DNA of 64,000 nucleotides from Haemophilus parainfluenzae (lineage in GTDB: Bacteria; Pseudomonadota; Gammaproteobacteria; Enterobacterales; Pasteurellaceae), in assembly GCF_900638025.1 (NCBI RefSeq), contig NZ_LR134481.1, positions 434,001 through 498,000 on the forward strand, written 5' to 3'. Each line of letters starts with the position of its first letter. The first letter of the stretch is position 1. Under the pieces are notes generated by a model that saw only the letters and a list, made by a program, of their open reading frames with translations, searched no databases and was not told where the DNA came from. This document shows positions 34,070 through 43,156 of this stretch, piece by piece. Made by a program: the position numbers and the translations under genes.

Positions 34070-35716
34070 TTATTTACCATCAACACTCACGCCATAAAAC
34101 GCATCGTAGCCGAATGGACTTTGTACGTAGCCTTTTACGCGAGGACTAAGTGGTGCGAAACCAACAGAATGCGCCACTGGAATCCATGGTGCTTGATCAT
34201 GGAAAATCACTTGTGCTTGTTTATAAAGCGCTGCGCGCTCATCTTTATTGGTTAAGCCAATCGCTTTATCTAATAAGGCATCAAATTCTGCATTTTTGAA
34301 ACGAGCAAAGTTTGAATTGCCGGCGTTAGCACTTGCAAGTAATGGAGAAAGGAAGTTATCCGGATCACCGTTATCACCTGACCAACCGAAGATACCTGCC
34401 GTTAATTCACCTGCTTTAGCACGTTTTTGATAGTCTGCCCATTCAAATGTGACTGGATTTGCTTTTACACCCACTTTCGCCCAGTCTGCCATCACAAGTT
34501 CAGCCATACGTTTTGGATTTGGGTTAGACGCACGTACCACTGGTTGAATCCAAAAGTCCGTTTCAAAACCGTTTGGATAACCTGCTTCCGCTAAAAGCTG
34601 TTTCGCTTTCTCTGGATTATACGGATACTCTTGAATTTCGTCGTTATAACTCCAAATTGTTGGCGGTAATGGGTTTTTCGCTGTAATACCTGCTCCTTGA
34701 TAAACCGCTTCAATAATTGCTTTTTTATCTACAGCATAGTTCAATGCTTGGCGTACTTTCACGTTATCAAACGGTGCTTTTTCCGTATTGAATGCGATAT
34801 ATGCCACGTTCAGCCCTTTTTGCTCCAAAAGCTGTACTTTAGGATCAGTTTTCATTTTGGCTAAATCTGCCACGTTCGGGAAGAGAATTAAATCACAAGA
34901 ACCTGCTTGTAACTTCGCATAACGCGTAGTGGCATCTGGCACGATGCTGATGACTAAGCGATCAAGTGGTGTACGACCTTTCCAATAGGTTTCATTTGCT
35001 ACATATTGTGCCGCTTGGTCAGTTTTGTAATCCACAAAAATAAACGGACCTGTACCTACCGGTTTGTTATCGATCGTTTCTGGTTTACCTGCTTTCAGCA
35101 TCGCATCTGCATATTCAGCGGAATAAATAGAGATAAAATCCATACCCAAGCTTGCTAAGAAAGTCGCATCTTTTTTATTCAAGGTGATACGAATGGTGTT
35201 ATCATCCACTTTCTCTACTGATTTTAATAAATCTGGGAATTTCATCGCTTTGAAATACGGATAAGTCCCTTTTGATACATTGTGGTAGGGGTGGTTAGGA
35301 TCTAACTGACGTTGGAAAGAAAAGACCACATCATCCGCATTAAAATCACGTGTTGGCGTAAATTCTTTTGTCGTATGGAATTTCACCCCTTTACGTAAAT
35401 GGAACGTATAAGTCAAACCATCGTCACTGATCTCCCAGCTTTCAGCCAAGGCTGGCTCAAGGTCAGTTGAACCTTTTTTGAATTCAACCAAACGGTTATA
35501 CACTTGTTGTGAACTCGCATTGTAGGATGTGCCTTCCATTACCAATGCCGGGCTAAAGCCAAGTGGTGCTTTTGCCGTACAGTACACAAACGTGTTATTG
35601 CCCGAAGGTTTTGCTGTTTCTGCTTTCGTACTTTCTTTTGCAGCAGAACCAGATTGATCACAAGCCGCTAAAAACAAACTCGCTGCAATAAGAGTTAAGG
35701 TCGCTTTTAATTTCAT
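34070..35716 (-). CDS. hbpA: Heme/glutathione-binding lipoprotein HbpA (GbpA), ABC family 5
   Basis: Periplasmic solute-binding lipoprotein of 548 residues, SBP_bac_5 fold as in DppA. The lipobox is LAAC with the acylated Cys near residue 19. Family motifs are ALAESWEISDDGLTYTFHLR (residues near 98-117), ADDVVFSF and RQALNYAVDKKAI. In Haemophilus this protein was first described as heme-binding and later as a glutathione-binding component that works with the Dpp permease. No permease genes are adjacent, which fits that model. The downstream neighbours on this strand (MFS, mobB upstream) match my memory of the H. influenzae hbpA region. Confidence 0.85.
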   Translation of the reverse strand: MKLKATLTLIAASLFLAACDQSGSAAKESTKAETAKPSGNNTFVYCTAKAPLGFSPALVMEGTSYNASSQQVYNRLVEFKKGSTDLEPALAESWEISDDGLTYTFHLRKGVKFHTTKEFTPTRDFNADDVVFSFQRQLDPNHPYHNVSKGTYPYFKAMKFPDLLKSVEKVDDNTIRITLNKKDATFLASLGMDFISIYSAEYADAMLKAGKPETIDNKPVGTGPFIFVDYKTDQAAQYVANETYWKGRTPLDRLVISIVPDATTRYAKLQAGSCDLILFPNVADLAKMKTDPKVQLLEQKGLNVAYIAFNTEKAPFDNVKVRQALNYAVDKKAIIEAVYQGAGITAKNPLPPTIWSYNDEIQEYPYNPEKAKQLLAEAGYPNGFETDFWIQPVVRASNPNPKRMAELVMADWAKVGVKANPVTFEWADYQKRAKAGELTAGIFGWSGDNGDPDNFLSPLLASANAGNSNFARFKNAEFDALLDKAIGLTNKDERAALYKQAQVIFHDQAPWIPVAHSVGFAPLSPRVKGYVQSPFGYDAFYGVSVDGK

Positions 35717-35849
35717 TAGTTGTCCTTCTTTAATTGGGTCAGATACCCAAACATGAATATAAAATCTTACTTAAGATATAAGCAAATCAAACTTTTACGA
35801 AATAAGAAAAAGATCTTTCTTATAACCAATTAGACTAAGGTATTCAAGA

Positions 35850-37259
35850 TCAGCTTTTTTTTCGCAAATGATCCCCGTCTGTTTTGTGCAAATAGCTCAA
35901 TATCCAAACTAATGCGATCGCAAAAACAGAAGTAGTCAGAAACGTGTAACTGAAAGCATGTTGTAGTGCTTCACCTTCGTTACCAATAAATTGACGATAT
36001 AACGTTAAAATAATGGATGCCACCGCGATACCAAAGCCGATACCGACTTGTTGTACAATACTCAGTACTGTTGAACCTACACCGCCTTGCTCCTGTGATA
36101 GATCGCCAACAGTAAGTGTATTAATTGAGGTAAAAATCATCGACATACAGGCACCGTACCACATCAAATTACATATAATCCACATTGTTGATGATGAGGA
36201 ATCAAGCCATGACATAGAAACCGTTGAGCCTGCCATTAGAAATGATGATAAAATTAATGTGGTTTTATAGCCTAGCCTATTTAAAATACGCCCAATAAAG
36301 CGTTTAAATACAACGGACATTAACGCAATAGGTGCAAGCAACCAGCCCGACACTTCAGCTGAATAGCCAAAGGAAAGTTGGAACATTAATGGCAATAAGA
36401 ACGGCACAGCCGATCCAGAAAGACGAATAAAAATATTGGCCGCAATGCCTAATCGGAATGTTCTTGTATTGAAAAGAGATAACGGCAAAATGGCATGCTC
36501 ATTACCCTTCGCATAAAAATAATAAGCTACCAATAATGCCATGCCAATCGCTAATGCACTGTATGTAGTTATTCGATCACTATGACTTTCACCCAGTAAA
36601 TCAAGTCCGAGCGTTAAACCCACTAAACCAAACGCAAAGAGTAAAAAGCCCGTCCAGTCTAATTTACTTGCATTTCCTTTATAATTTCCCATCACTTTAG
36701 CCGCCGCCCAGAAGCCTAACATGCCAATAGGAATATTGATTAAGAAAATCCAATGCCATGACGTATGCTCCACAAGCCAACCACCTAAAATTGGGCCAAG
36801 AATCGGGCCGATGAGTCCTGCTGTTGCCATTAAATTCCAGGCATTAATTAATTGATTTTTCGGTACCGTTTGAATAATCGCAAGACGGGCAACAGGCATC
36901 ATAAATGCCCCACCAATACCTTGGATAATTCGTGCGAGCACAAGAGTCTCGAGAGAGTTTGACATCGCACAAGCTACCGAGCCGAATACAAAGGTAAAAA
37001 CAGCAGAACGGAAAACAGTGAGCGTACCGAATTTAGCCGCAGCCCAAGCCGTTAAAGGAATAAATAAGGCAACGGCAAGAGAATAGGCGATAATCGCCAT
37101 TTGCATTTCAAAGACAGGGGTTTGAAGATCTGTTGCAATAGTTGGTAAGGCAGTATTTAAAATAGTCGCATCCAAGCTTTGCATAAACAAAGCCATGGAG
37201 GCCACCCAAGCCAGCCCTTTATAATGCTGACGCTCTATTACTGTGTCTTTTTCCACCAT
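35850..37259 (-). CDS. MFS transporter, DHA2-type (14-helix) drug efflux family
   Basis: 469 residues with about 14 membrane segments. Motif A and C-like stretches of the family are LDATILNTALPTIA near residues 29-42, GIGGAFMMPVARLAII, and GLIGPILGPILGGWLVEHTS (residues near 148-167). It resembles MdtD/HI0852. Substrate unknown. The start lies 22 bp inside the 3' end of mobB, so the two are coupled although functionally unrelated. Confidence 0.87.
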   Translation of the reverse strand: MVEKDTVIERQHYKGLAWVASMALFMQSLDATILNTALPTIATDLQTPVFEMQMAIIAYSLAVALFIPLTAWAAAKFGTLTVFRSAVFTFVFGSVACAMSNSLETLVLARIIQGIGGAFMMPVARLAIIQTVPKNQLINAWNLMATAGLIGPILGPILGGWLVEHTSWHWIFLINIPIGMLGFWAAAKVMGNYKGNASKLDWTGFLLFAFGLVGLTLGLDLLGESHSDRITTYSALAIGMALLVAYYFYAKGNEHAILPLSLFNTRTFRLGIAANIFIRLSGSAVPFLLPLMFQLSFGYSAEVSGWLLAPIALMSVVFKRFIGRILNRLGYKTTLILSSFLMAGSTVSMSWLDSSSSTMWIICNLMWYGACMSMIFTSINTLTVGDLSQEQGGVGSTVLSIVQQVGIGFGIAVASIILTLYRQFIGNEGEALQHAFSYTFLTTSVFAIALVWILSYLHKTDGDHLRKKS

Positions 37260-37747
37260 TGATAAATAAACTCGGCGATCTGTTCAATGTGATTAATATC
37301 TAATAAAGTGCGGTCAGTTTCAAGCGAATAATCCGTTGCTAAAGCCAACACGTTTTCATCTAATTCTGGCAAAGGTTTTGTCATCTCTTGTCGATGCAAC
37401 AGAATCTTTTGAATAGGTTCTTCTTTAAATCCTTCCACCAAAACTAAATCTGTTAAATGACGATCAAATTGTTGGCTTAAATAAGCTAATGAAACCGGTT
37501 CTTGAGGCGTTTCTGTCATTAATGCCCAACGAGTATCACAAGCCATAATAACTTGTGCAGAACCCGCCTCTTTCATTCGCCAACTGTCTTTTCCTTCTTT
37601 ATCCACATGGGCGTTGTGATGACTGTGTTTAATCACTGAAACACGTAAGCCTTTTTTAATTAATTGAGGAAGCAATTTTTCCAGCAATGTGGTTTTGCCA
37701 CTACCGCTATAACCTGTGATGCCAAGAAGAGGAAGGGGATTATTCAT
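37238..37747 (-). CDS. mobB: Molybdopterin-guanine dinucleotide biosynthesis adaptor MobB
   Basis: 169 residues, P-loop GTPase that assists MobA in attaching GMP to molybdopterin. Walker A is GYSGSGKTTLLEKL at residues 10-23, HSHHNAHVDKEGKDSWRMKEAGS is the family segment around residues 41-63 (the His/Asp cluster), and VLVEGFKEEP is the Walker B-like region. Overlaps the MFS gene downstream. An uptake signal lies near the 3' end. Confidence 0.93.
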   Translation of the reverse strand: MNNPLPLLGITGYSGSGKTTLLEKLLPQLIKKGLRVSVIKHSHHNAHVDKEGKDSWRMKEAGSAQVIMACDTRWALMTETPQEPVSLAYLSQQFDRHLTDLVLVEGFKEEPIQKILLHRQEMTKPLPELDENVLALATDYSLETDRTLLDINHIEQIAEFIYQWWKKTQ

Positions 37748-37779
37748 TGTAAAAACCTTAAGAAAAATGACCGCACTTG

Positions 37780-37808
37780 ATAAAACAAAACCCCGCAGGA
37801 CGGGGTTT
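37780..37808 (-). terminator. Intrinsic terminator of the rpoE operon (after rseB)
   Basis: AAACCCCG / CGGGGTTT stem with a CAGGA loop; on the minus strand it is followed by TTGTTTTA. It lies 75 bp after the rseB stop. Confidence 0.8.
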
Positions 37809-37882
37809 AGCTATTAAAATCCATTAGGTGAAGAAAGTATAGCAAGGGAAAACAAAATAGCAACTTTCTCACGTCTACTGAA

Positions 37883-38827
37883 TTATTTTAGGAATGTCAC
37901 GCCTTGTACAATTTGCTTAGCCGTAGCGATTGGAAGCTGACCAATAAACGTAATTTCTTTATCGCCTATTACTTTACTATAAATCGTGTAAGCGCCCTGT
38001 CTCCACGTATTTTCTTTTGCGGCAATACGATCTGCTTTATTAACATATAATGTAAAAGTGAAAAGCCCATCACTAAATAACGCATTTTCAATCACTTCTT
38101 CATTTATAGAATCTTGATTCTGACTCACCAACTCAAATCCTTGTGGTAACCAATCAGGTTTCCAATTGATTCTAAAGGATGATTCCTGCTTACTTTCATA
38201 TAAAAACGGAGGAATGGAAACTTTATTAAGATAATCGGTTAAACCACGTAAACGGTTATCAATATACAAGGTGACAACACGAAATTGATCTAGTAAATTT
38301 CCTTCTCTATCCAACATATCTGCACGTAATAATAACCCATTATCTTCATCTAAAAAAACAAGATATTGATAGCGAAAATCATCTTTAGGCACAATACGAA
38401 TTGTATCGACAATGCGTCCAGCCACTCGCCCTTTACCCATTTTAATAAAATCATAATACTGATTGAGCTTATTAAAATCAGTACGAATAACGGCAGGAAG
38501 AGCATCAACAATATATCCACTATTAATCGTAAACGCTTGAGAGCCTGGTTGAAAATAGCTAACTAAATTATCCCGTTGGATAATTTCTTGCTGTTCTCCA
38601 TCGAGAGTGACTAGCTGAGCATAAACTTTCTGCTCTTGTTTAATATGACGATAACGAAACGAATCCATATTGGTTGGCGATGTTTGTACAAAAGCAACTT
38701 CATAATTTAAATCGCTCATCGCTTGTGACATCTTATTTAATGCCTGAAGAGAATCTTCAGCTAATACCGCAAAAGGCAATAAGCATAAGCCCAAAAGAGT
38801 CGTCAATTGAGAAGACATTTTCTTCAT
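37883..38827 (-). CDS. rseB: Sigma-E regulatory protein RseB
   Basis: Periplasmic sensor that binds RseA and protects it from DegS; it responds to mislocalised LPS. 314 residues with a signal peptide (cleavage near VLAED, residue 23). FVQTSPTNMDSFRYRH in the large lolA-like domain and DWLPQGFELV at the start of the small C-terminal domain fit the family. It follows rseA, but an intrinsic terminator lies between them. No rseC follows. Confidence 0.92.
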   Translation of the reverse strand: MKKMSSQLTTLLGLCLLPFAVLAEDSLQALNKMSQAMSDLNYEVAFVQTSPTNMDSFRYRHIKQEQKVYAQLVTLDGEQQEIIQRDNLVSYFQPGSQAFTINSGYIVDALPAVIRTDFNKLNQYYDFIKMGKGRVAGRIVDTIRIVPKDDFRYQYLVFLDEDNGLLLRADMLDREGNLLDQFRVVTLYIDNRLRGLTDYLNKVSIPPFLYESKQESSFRINWKPDWLPQGFELVSQNQDSINEEVIENALFSDGLFTFTLYVNKADRIAAKENTWRQGAYTIYSKVIGDKEITFIGQLPIATAKQIVQGVTFLK

Positions 38828-38841
38828 AAATAAACCTATCT

Positions 38842-38875
38842 ATAAAAAAATTCACCACGCCTAAGGTGGTGAATT
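38842..38875 (-). terminator. Terminator between rseA and rseB
   Basis: 10-bp perfect stem AATTCACCAC / GTGGTGAATT with a 7-base loop. Read on the minus strand, the stem is followed by seven or more T. It lies inside the operon, 17 bp after the rseA stop and 15 bp before the rseB start. Confidence 0.85.
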
Positions 38876-38891
38876 CAATTCATTGCAACAA

Positions 38892-39473
38892 CTATTTAGC
38901 TTGATTACTACCTACATTTAAGCTATCTGCATGCATACGACGCTGTAATTCATAGTTTTGCAACATCGTACCAATACGGCGATTTTTTTGCTCAACCTGT
39001 TCCGAAGTCGCTACATCTTTGGTCGGAGCGTTGTAACTTACTTCTTGAACAGAATTGTTAAATGGTAAGGTTTGTAAAACTGGGTTTTCAGGTGTAACCG
39101 AGGTGCTTTTTGCATTGAATGATTGCACACCTACTACTGCCACTAAACACACACCTGCAGCCACGGCAATTTGTGTCATTGGTGCAAAGAATGCTTTTAA
39201 TTTTTGCACGAATGGTAAACTGTCAGCTTCTTCTGGTGTTGGTTGAGAAACAGTAATCTCAACGTGTTTTACTTCTTCTAATTCAATTAAGTCAGCCATT
39301 TTCGCGGTAAAATCAGCACCTAATAATACTGGTGACTCTTTACGCATAACTGATCTTACTGCGTGATATGCCGCCCAAGATTCTTGTGAATCTTTATCCT
39401 GACAGAGTTGTTCCGTCAACTCGGCACTGACTTCTTCTCCATCCATATAGGCTGAAAGTAACTCTTTTTGCAT
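38892..39473 (-). CDS. rseA: Anti-sigma-E factor RseA
   Basis: 193 residues. The N-terminal cytoplasmic domain binds sigma-E (KELLSAYMDGEEVSAELTEQ and YHAVRSVMRKES). One transmembrane helix follows (about residues 98-116, IAVAAGVCLVAVVGVQSF), then a periplasmic tail that DegS would cut. The tail ends in a Gln/Arg-rich stretch (NYELQRRMHADSLN). It lies 21 bp after rpoE. In H. influenzae this position is held by the gene called mclA. Confidence 0.92.
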   Translation of the reverse strand: MQKELLSAYMDGEEVSAELTEQLCQDKDSQESWAAYHAVRSVMRKESPVLLGADFTAKMADLIELEEVKHVEITVSQPTPEEADSLPFVQKLKAFFAPMTQIAVAAGVCLVAVVGVQSFNAKSTSVTPENPVLQTLPFNNSVQEVSYNAPTKDVATSEQVEQKNRRIGTMLQNYELQRRMHADSLNVGSNQAK

Positions 39474-39494
39474 TTTATAAACTCCGACTTTATT

Positions 39495-40070
39495 TTAACG
39501 TTGCATAAGCGGTTGTATTTTGTTCTCAATCACTTCCCGAGCACGGAAAATGCGAGAACGTACAGTGCCTACTGGACAATCCATTATTTCTGCGATTTCT
39601 TCGTAACTTAACCCTTCAAGCTCACGCAAGGTAATCGCAGTTCTTAAATCTTCTGGCAAACTGTGAATAGTATCAAACACCACTTTTTCTAATTCGCTAG
39701 ATAACATTTCATTTTCAGGGGTATCTACATCACGTAGATGGGTTCCCACATCGTAGCTTTCGGCATCTTCAGCCAAAATATCTTCGCTCGGTGGACGGCG
39801 CCCCTGTGCCGTTAAGTAATTCTTTGCCGTATTAACGGCAATTCGATATAGCCAAGTGTAGAATGCACTATCGCCCCGAAAGGATTCAATGGAACGATAG
39901 GCCTTAATAAAGGATTCTTGTACAACATCTGGAATGTCGTTATGAGAAATGTAGCGGGTTAAAAGTCCGGCCACTTTATTTTGATAACGAGAAACCAATA
40001 AATTAAAGGCTTTTTTATCGCCTTGCTGCACTCTTTCTACCAAAGCCTGATCTGTTAGCTGTTCAGCCAT
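39495..40070 (-). CDS. rpoE: RNA polymerase sigma-E factor
   Basis: ECF sigma factor for the envelope stress response, 191 residues. Region 2 shows DVVQESFIKAYRSIESFRGDSAFYTW (residues near 48-73; Asp-Val-Val-Gln-Glu core) and region 4 shows LREIEGLSYEEIA-like RELEGLSYEEIAEIMDCPVG and TVRSRIFRARE. It is autoregulated through a consensus sigma-E promoter at 40135-40162 and followed by its anti-sigma factor gene. Confidence 0.97.
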   Translation of the reverse strand: MAEQLTDQALVERVQQGDKKAFNLLVSRYQNKVAGLLTRYISHNDIPDVVQESFIKAYRSIESFRGDSAFYTWLYRIAVNTAKNYLTAQGRRPPSEDILAEDAESYDVGTHLRDVDTPENEMLSSELEKVVFDTIHSLPEDLRTAITLRELEGLSYEEIAEIMDCPVGTVRSRIFRAREVIENKIQPLMQR

Positions 40071-40134
40071 ATATCTCCTATGCTACGTCTAACACGCCTT
40101 CATATATTCAAGACAGCAAGCTATTGTTGCTTTA

Positions 40135-40162
40135 TCAGACAGAGTTAAAATTGAAAAGTTCC
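40135..40162 (-). promoter_or_regulatory. Sigma-E promoter of rpoE
   Basis: On the minus strand, GGAACTT at 40162-40156, a 16-bp spacer, and TCTGA at 40139-40135, which agrees with the sigma-E consensus. The leader to the rpoE ATG is about 60 nt. This is the expected autoregulatory promoter. Confidence 0.85.
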
Positions 40163-40187
40163 TTATGTATAAAAAATTTCAAAAAAA

Positions 40188-40445
40188 TTAACGGACATTC
40201 GTTTTCTGCATATCTTGGATATATTCAACCATCGCTTGCACTTCGGCATCGTCTGATTGACTGCCATTAAAAAACCACGAAAAAAGTTGTAAATCCGTGG
40301 CGGCAAGTAAACGAATAAAAATATCTTTTTTGTCGTCAGTCAGTTGGTCAAAATGCGCTTTATAAAAAGGCATGATGATTTTATCCAGCTCAAGCATACC
40401 TCGACGACAATCCCATTCAATGCGGAGTTTATTGTATTTATCCAT
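40188..40445 (-). CDS. sdhE: FAD assembly factor SdhE (CptB/YgfY family)
   Basis: 85 residues. The RGxxE motif that acts in flavinylation of succinate dehydrogenase or fumarate reductase is at WDCRRGMLELD (about residues 11-21). The remainder is the usual helical bundle. It is upstream of rpoE on the same strand but separated by the sigma-E promoter. In Haemophilus the likely client is fumarate reductase (inference). Confidence 0.92.
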   Translation of the reverse strand: MDKYNKLRIEWDCRRGMLELDKIIMPFYKAHFDQLTDDKKDIFIRLLAATDLQLFSWFFNGSQSDDAEVQAMVEYIQDMQKTNVR

Positions 40446-40484
40446 AATTTCTCCCTAAATCATTGTAATTATACCTGATAAATG

Positions 40485-40516
40485 AAAAGTGCGGTTAAAA
40501 ATTACCGCACTTTTTT
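40485..40516. terminator. Inverted uptake-signal terminator after fruA
   Basis: 11-bp stem AAAAGTGCGGT / ACCGCACTTTT with an 8-base loop and T runs on both strands. It ends fruBKA on the minus strand. Confidence 0.85.
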
Positions 40517-40530
40517 AATCTAAGAATTGG

Positions 40531-42207
40531 CTATTCTGTCGCCTTTGGTTTAATCACCGCGTAAACCACACCGGTTAATAATGCTCCCGTTGCGATTGCA
40601 CCTAAGTAGAGTAATGGCTCAGAAACAAACGGAATCACAAATAAACCACCATGTGGTGCTTGCAGAGAAATATTTAATGCCATTGAAATCGCACCAGCAG
40701 TTGCTCCACCGATAACCGAGCTAATAATCACACGCAATGGATCGGCAGCCACAAACGGCAATGCCCCTTCAGAGATAAAGCATAAGCCTAAGACAAAAGA
40801 AGCCTTACCTGCATCACGTTGATTACTGGTAAATTTACTGCGAGCAATCCAAGTTGCAATCGCCATACCAATTGGCGGCACCATACCGGCAGCCATAGCG
40901 GCAGCCATTGGAGTATGAACTTGAGAGGCTAACATTCCCACGGAGAACGTATAAGCTGCTTTGTTTACTGGACCGCCCATATCAATACACATCATGACAC
41001 CGATAATCGCACCCAATACCATCGCATTAACCTCGCCCATGGATTTTAACCAATCGCTTAAGGTCATCATAATTTGTGAAACCGGTGGGTTAATCACATA
41101 AATCATGGCAAGGCCAACAATCAAGGTACCAAAGAGCGGGAGAATTAGAATCGGTTTTAAGGAAGTTAAACTTGCCGGCAATTTAATGGTTGCATTTAAT
41201 CCTTTCACCACATAACCCGCTAAGAAACCGGCAATAATCCCACCTAAAATCCCGGCGCCCGCCGTGGTGGCTAACATACCGCCAATAAGACCTACTGCAA
41301 GCCCCGGACGGTCTGCGATAGAAAAGGCCACATAGCCGGCAAATACCGCAATCATCAAGTGGAATGCTGCGCCACCGCCAATATCCATTAAGGCTTTTGG
41401 AATACCATGAAAAATTGTTTCATCTTTGAAGGCTTCGATACCAAACATGAAGGAAATCGCAATTAATAGGCCACCGGCAACCACCAATGGCAACATGTGC
41501 GATACACCTGTCATCAAATGTTTATAGACACCTTTTTTCTCACCACTTTCTTCAGATTTTGCAGAAGATTTTGCTGTGCCACCTTCGTAAATTTTCGCTT
41601 CTTTAAATGCCTTATCGAATTCCTGTGCCGTTTTCTTTAAAGCCAAACCCGTTGATGTACGATACATCGGTTTACCTTGGAATTTATCTAACGGCACATC
41701 AATATCGGCCGCAACAAAGACTAAATCTGCTGCAGCAACTTCTTCAGGGGTAATTTCATTACCTGCGCCCACTTGGCCACGGGTTTCCACTTTGACCTGC
41801 CAACCTTGTTTTTTTGCATAGGTTTCAATGGCTTCAGCAGACATAAAGGTGTGTGCCACACCCGTTGGGCAAGCTGTAACCGCAACAATATTTTTGACGC
41901 CAGAAACGCCGCCAAATCCAACCGCACTTTGAGCCGGTTGAACATAGTCCACTGCTTGATTGAGTGCATTCGTCAGCGTTCCTTCAGGTGAAGCAATCAG
42001 CGCGTTTTCATTAGCTAAAAAGACTTTTTTGCCCACAAGATCAGCAGAGTTTGGCAAGCTAGATCCGAAAACAATCGCTAAATCCGCCTCTTTGGCTTGT
42101 TCAACCAGAGTATGATCGGCTTTTTTCGCTGCAACGCTCAATGCTTGGCGAAGTAAATAGGCTTTTGCCGCACCCATTTGCGGAGATTGAGTTAAAAACA
42201 AATTCAT
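40531..42207 (-). CDS. fruA: PTS fructose transporter EIIB'BC
   Basis: Fructose uptake with phosphorylation to fructose-1-phosphate, 558 residues from the ATG at 42207. GAAGGA lies just upstream of this ATG; the longer start at 42222 would overlap fruK. Order: degenerate EIIB' (about 1-90), EIIB (about 100-200) with the phospho-Cys in VTACPTGVAHT at residue 113, and EIIC (about 225-550) with GGAAFHLMIAVFAGYVAFSIADRPG (its first 20 residues typical). Last gene of fruBKA, 4 bp after fruK. Confidence 0.96.
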   Translation of the reverse strand: MNLFLTQSPQMGAAKAYLLRQALSVAAKKADHTLVEQAKEADLAIVFGSSLPNSADLVGKKVFLANENALIASPEGTLTNALNQAVDYVQPAQSAVGFGGVSGVKNIVAVTACPTGVAHTFMSAEAIETYAKKQGWQVKVETRGQVGAGNEITPEEVAAADLVFVAADIDVPLDKFQGKPMYRTSTGLALKKTAQEFDKAFKEAKIYEGGTAKSSAKSEESGEKKGVYKHLMTGVSHMLPLVVAGGLLIAISFMFGIEAFKDETIFHGIPKALMDIGGGAAFHLMIAVFAGYVAFSIADRPGLAVGLIGGMLATTAGAGILGGIIAGFLAGYVVKGLNATIKLPASLTSLKPILILPLFGTLIVGLAMIYVINPPVSQIMMTLSDWLKSMGEVNAMVLGAIIGVMMCIDMGGPVNKAAYTFSVGMLASQVHTPMAAAMAAGMVPPIGMAIATWIARSKFTSNQRDAGKASFVLGLCFISEGALPFVAADPLRVIISSVIGGATAGAISMALNISLQAPHGGLFVIPFVSEPLLYLGAIATGALLTGVVYAVIKPKATE

Positions 42208-42211
42208 TACA

Positions 42212-43153
42212 TTATCCTTCAATCACAGAAATTTTGACATTCGCCAGAATTGGCTCAAGCAAGGCGATATCGCTCACGCCCACATTGCTTTGTGAAACGG
42301 CAAAGGCGGAAACAGCACTTGCAAACGCTAAGGTTTCCGCTTGAGACAGGCCTTTTTCAATACCGTAAATTAAGCCTGCCACCATAGAATCGCCTGCGCC
42401 TACGGTGCTCACCACATTTTCACATTTAGGTGGTTGAGCTTGAATCACAGCCTGATCACTCAGCCATAAAGAACCGTTTACCCCCATCGAAATAATCACA
42501 TTAGCAATGCCTTCTGCTTTAAGTTTTTTTGCTGCCACAATAATTTCATCAAGAGAATTTAACGGATGCCCAATCCACGCTTCCAATTCGCGATGATTCG
42601 GTTTCACCAACCAAGGATACGCTTTCAAACCAGCTGTGAGCGCGGCATTACTGCTATCTAATACGACTTTCACACCAGCTTGATGCAACTGATTAAGCCA
42701 ATCTGCGAACAATTCAGGAGTGACACCACGCGGTAAACTGCCACATACCGCAACAATATCAACGTTTTGGCAATACGCTAATGAATCTGCTGTAAATTGC
42801 TGCCAAGCTTCTGGGGTGATTTGATAACCTAAAAAATTTAGATCTGTTACATCCGCTTCGGTTTCCGTAATTTTTACATTAATACGGGTTTTGCCTGCTA
42901 CACGATGAAATTTGTCTTCCAATCCCTGTTTTTTAAATAAGGTTTCAAAATCACCGACGTTATCTTCCCCTAAGAAGCCACCAACGGCCACCTCTACGCC
43001 CAAATCTTTTAATACCTTAGCGACATTGATGCCTTTGCCTGCTGGGAAAATACCGAGAGTTTCAACGGTGTTCACTTCGCCGATTTCAATTCGAGGCAAA
43101 CGCCCAACTAAATCATAAGCGGCGTTTAAGGTAATTGTTGCTACTTTTGCCAT
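42212..43153 (-). CDS. fruK: 1-phosphofructokinase
   Basis: PfkB-family kinase turning fructose-1-phosphate into fructose-1,6-bisphosphate, 313 residues from the ATG at 43153; a GTG directly before it is an alternative. GGGGG lies upstream inside the fruB 3' end. N-terminal TITLNAAYDLVGRL and AGKGINVAKVLKDLG are substrate-binding, and the catalytic base is in STVGAGDSMVAG. It is 3 bp after the fruB stop and coupled to fruA. Confidence 0.96.
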   Translation of the reverse strand: MAKVATITLNAAYDLVGRLPRIEIGEVNTVETLGIFPAGKGINVAKVLKDLGVEVAVGGFLGEDNVGDFETLFKKQGLEDKFHRVAGKTRINVKITETEADVTDLNFLGYQITPEAWQQFTADSLAYCQNVDIVAVCGSLPRGVTPELFADWLNQLHQAGVKVVLDSSNAALTAGLKAYPWLVKPNHRELEAWIGHPLNSLDEIIVAAKKLKAEGIANVIISMGVNGSLWLSDQAVIQAQPPKCENVVSTVGAGDSMVAGLIYGIEKGLSQAETLAFASAVSAFAVSQSNVGVSDIALLEPILANVKISVIEG

Positions 43154-43156
43154 CAC

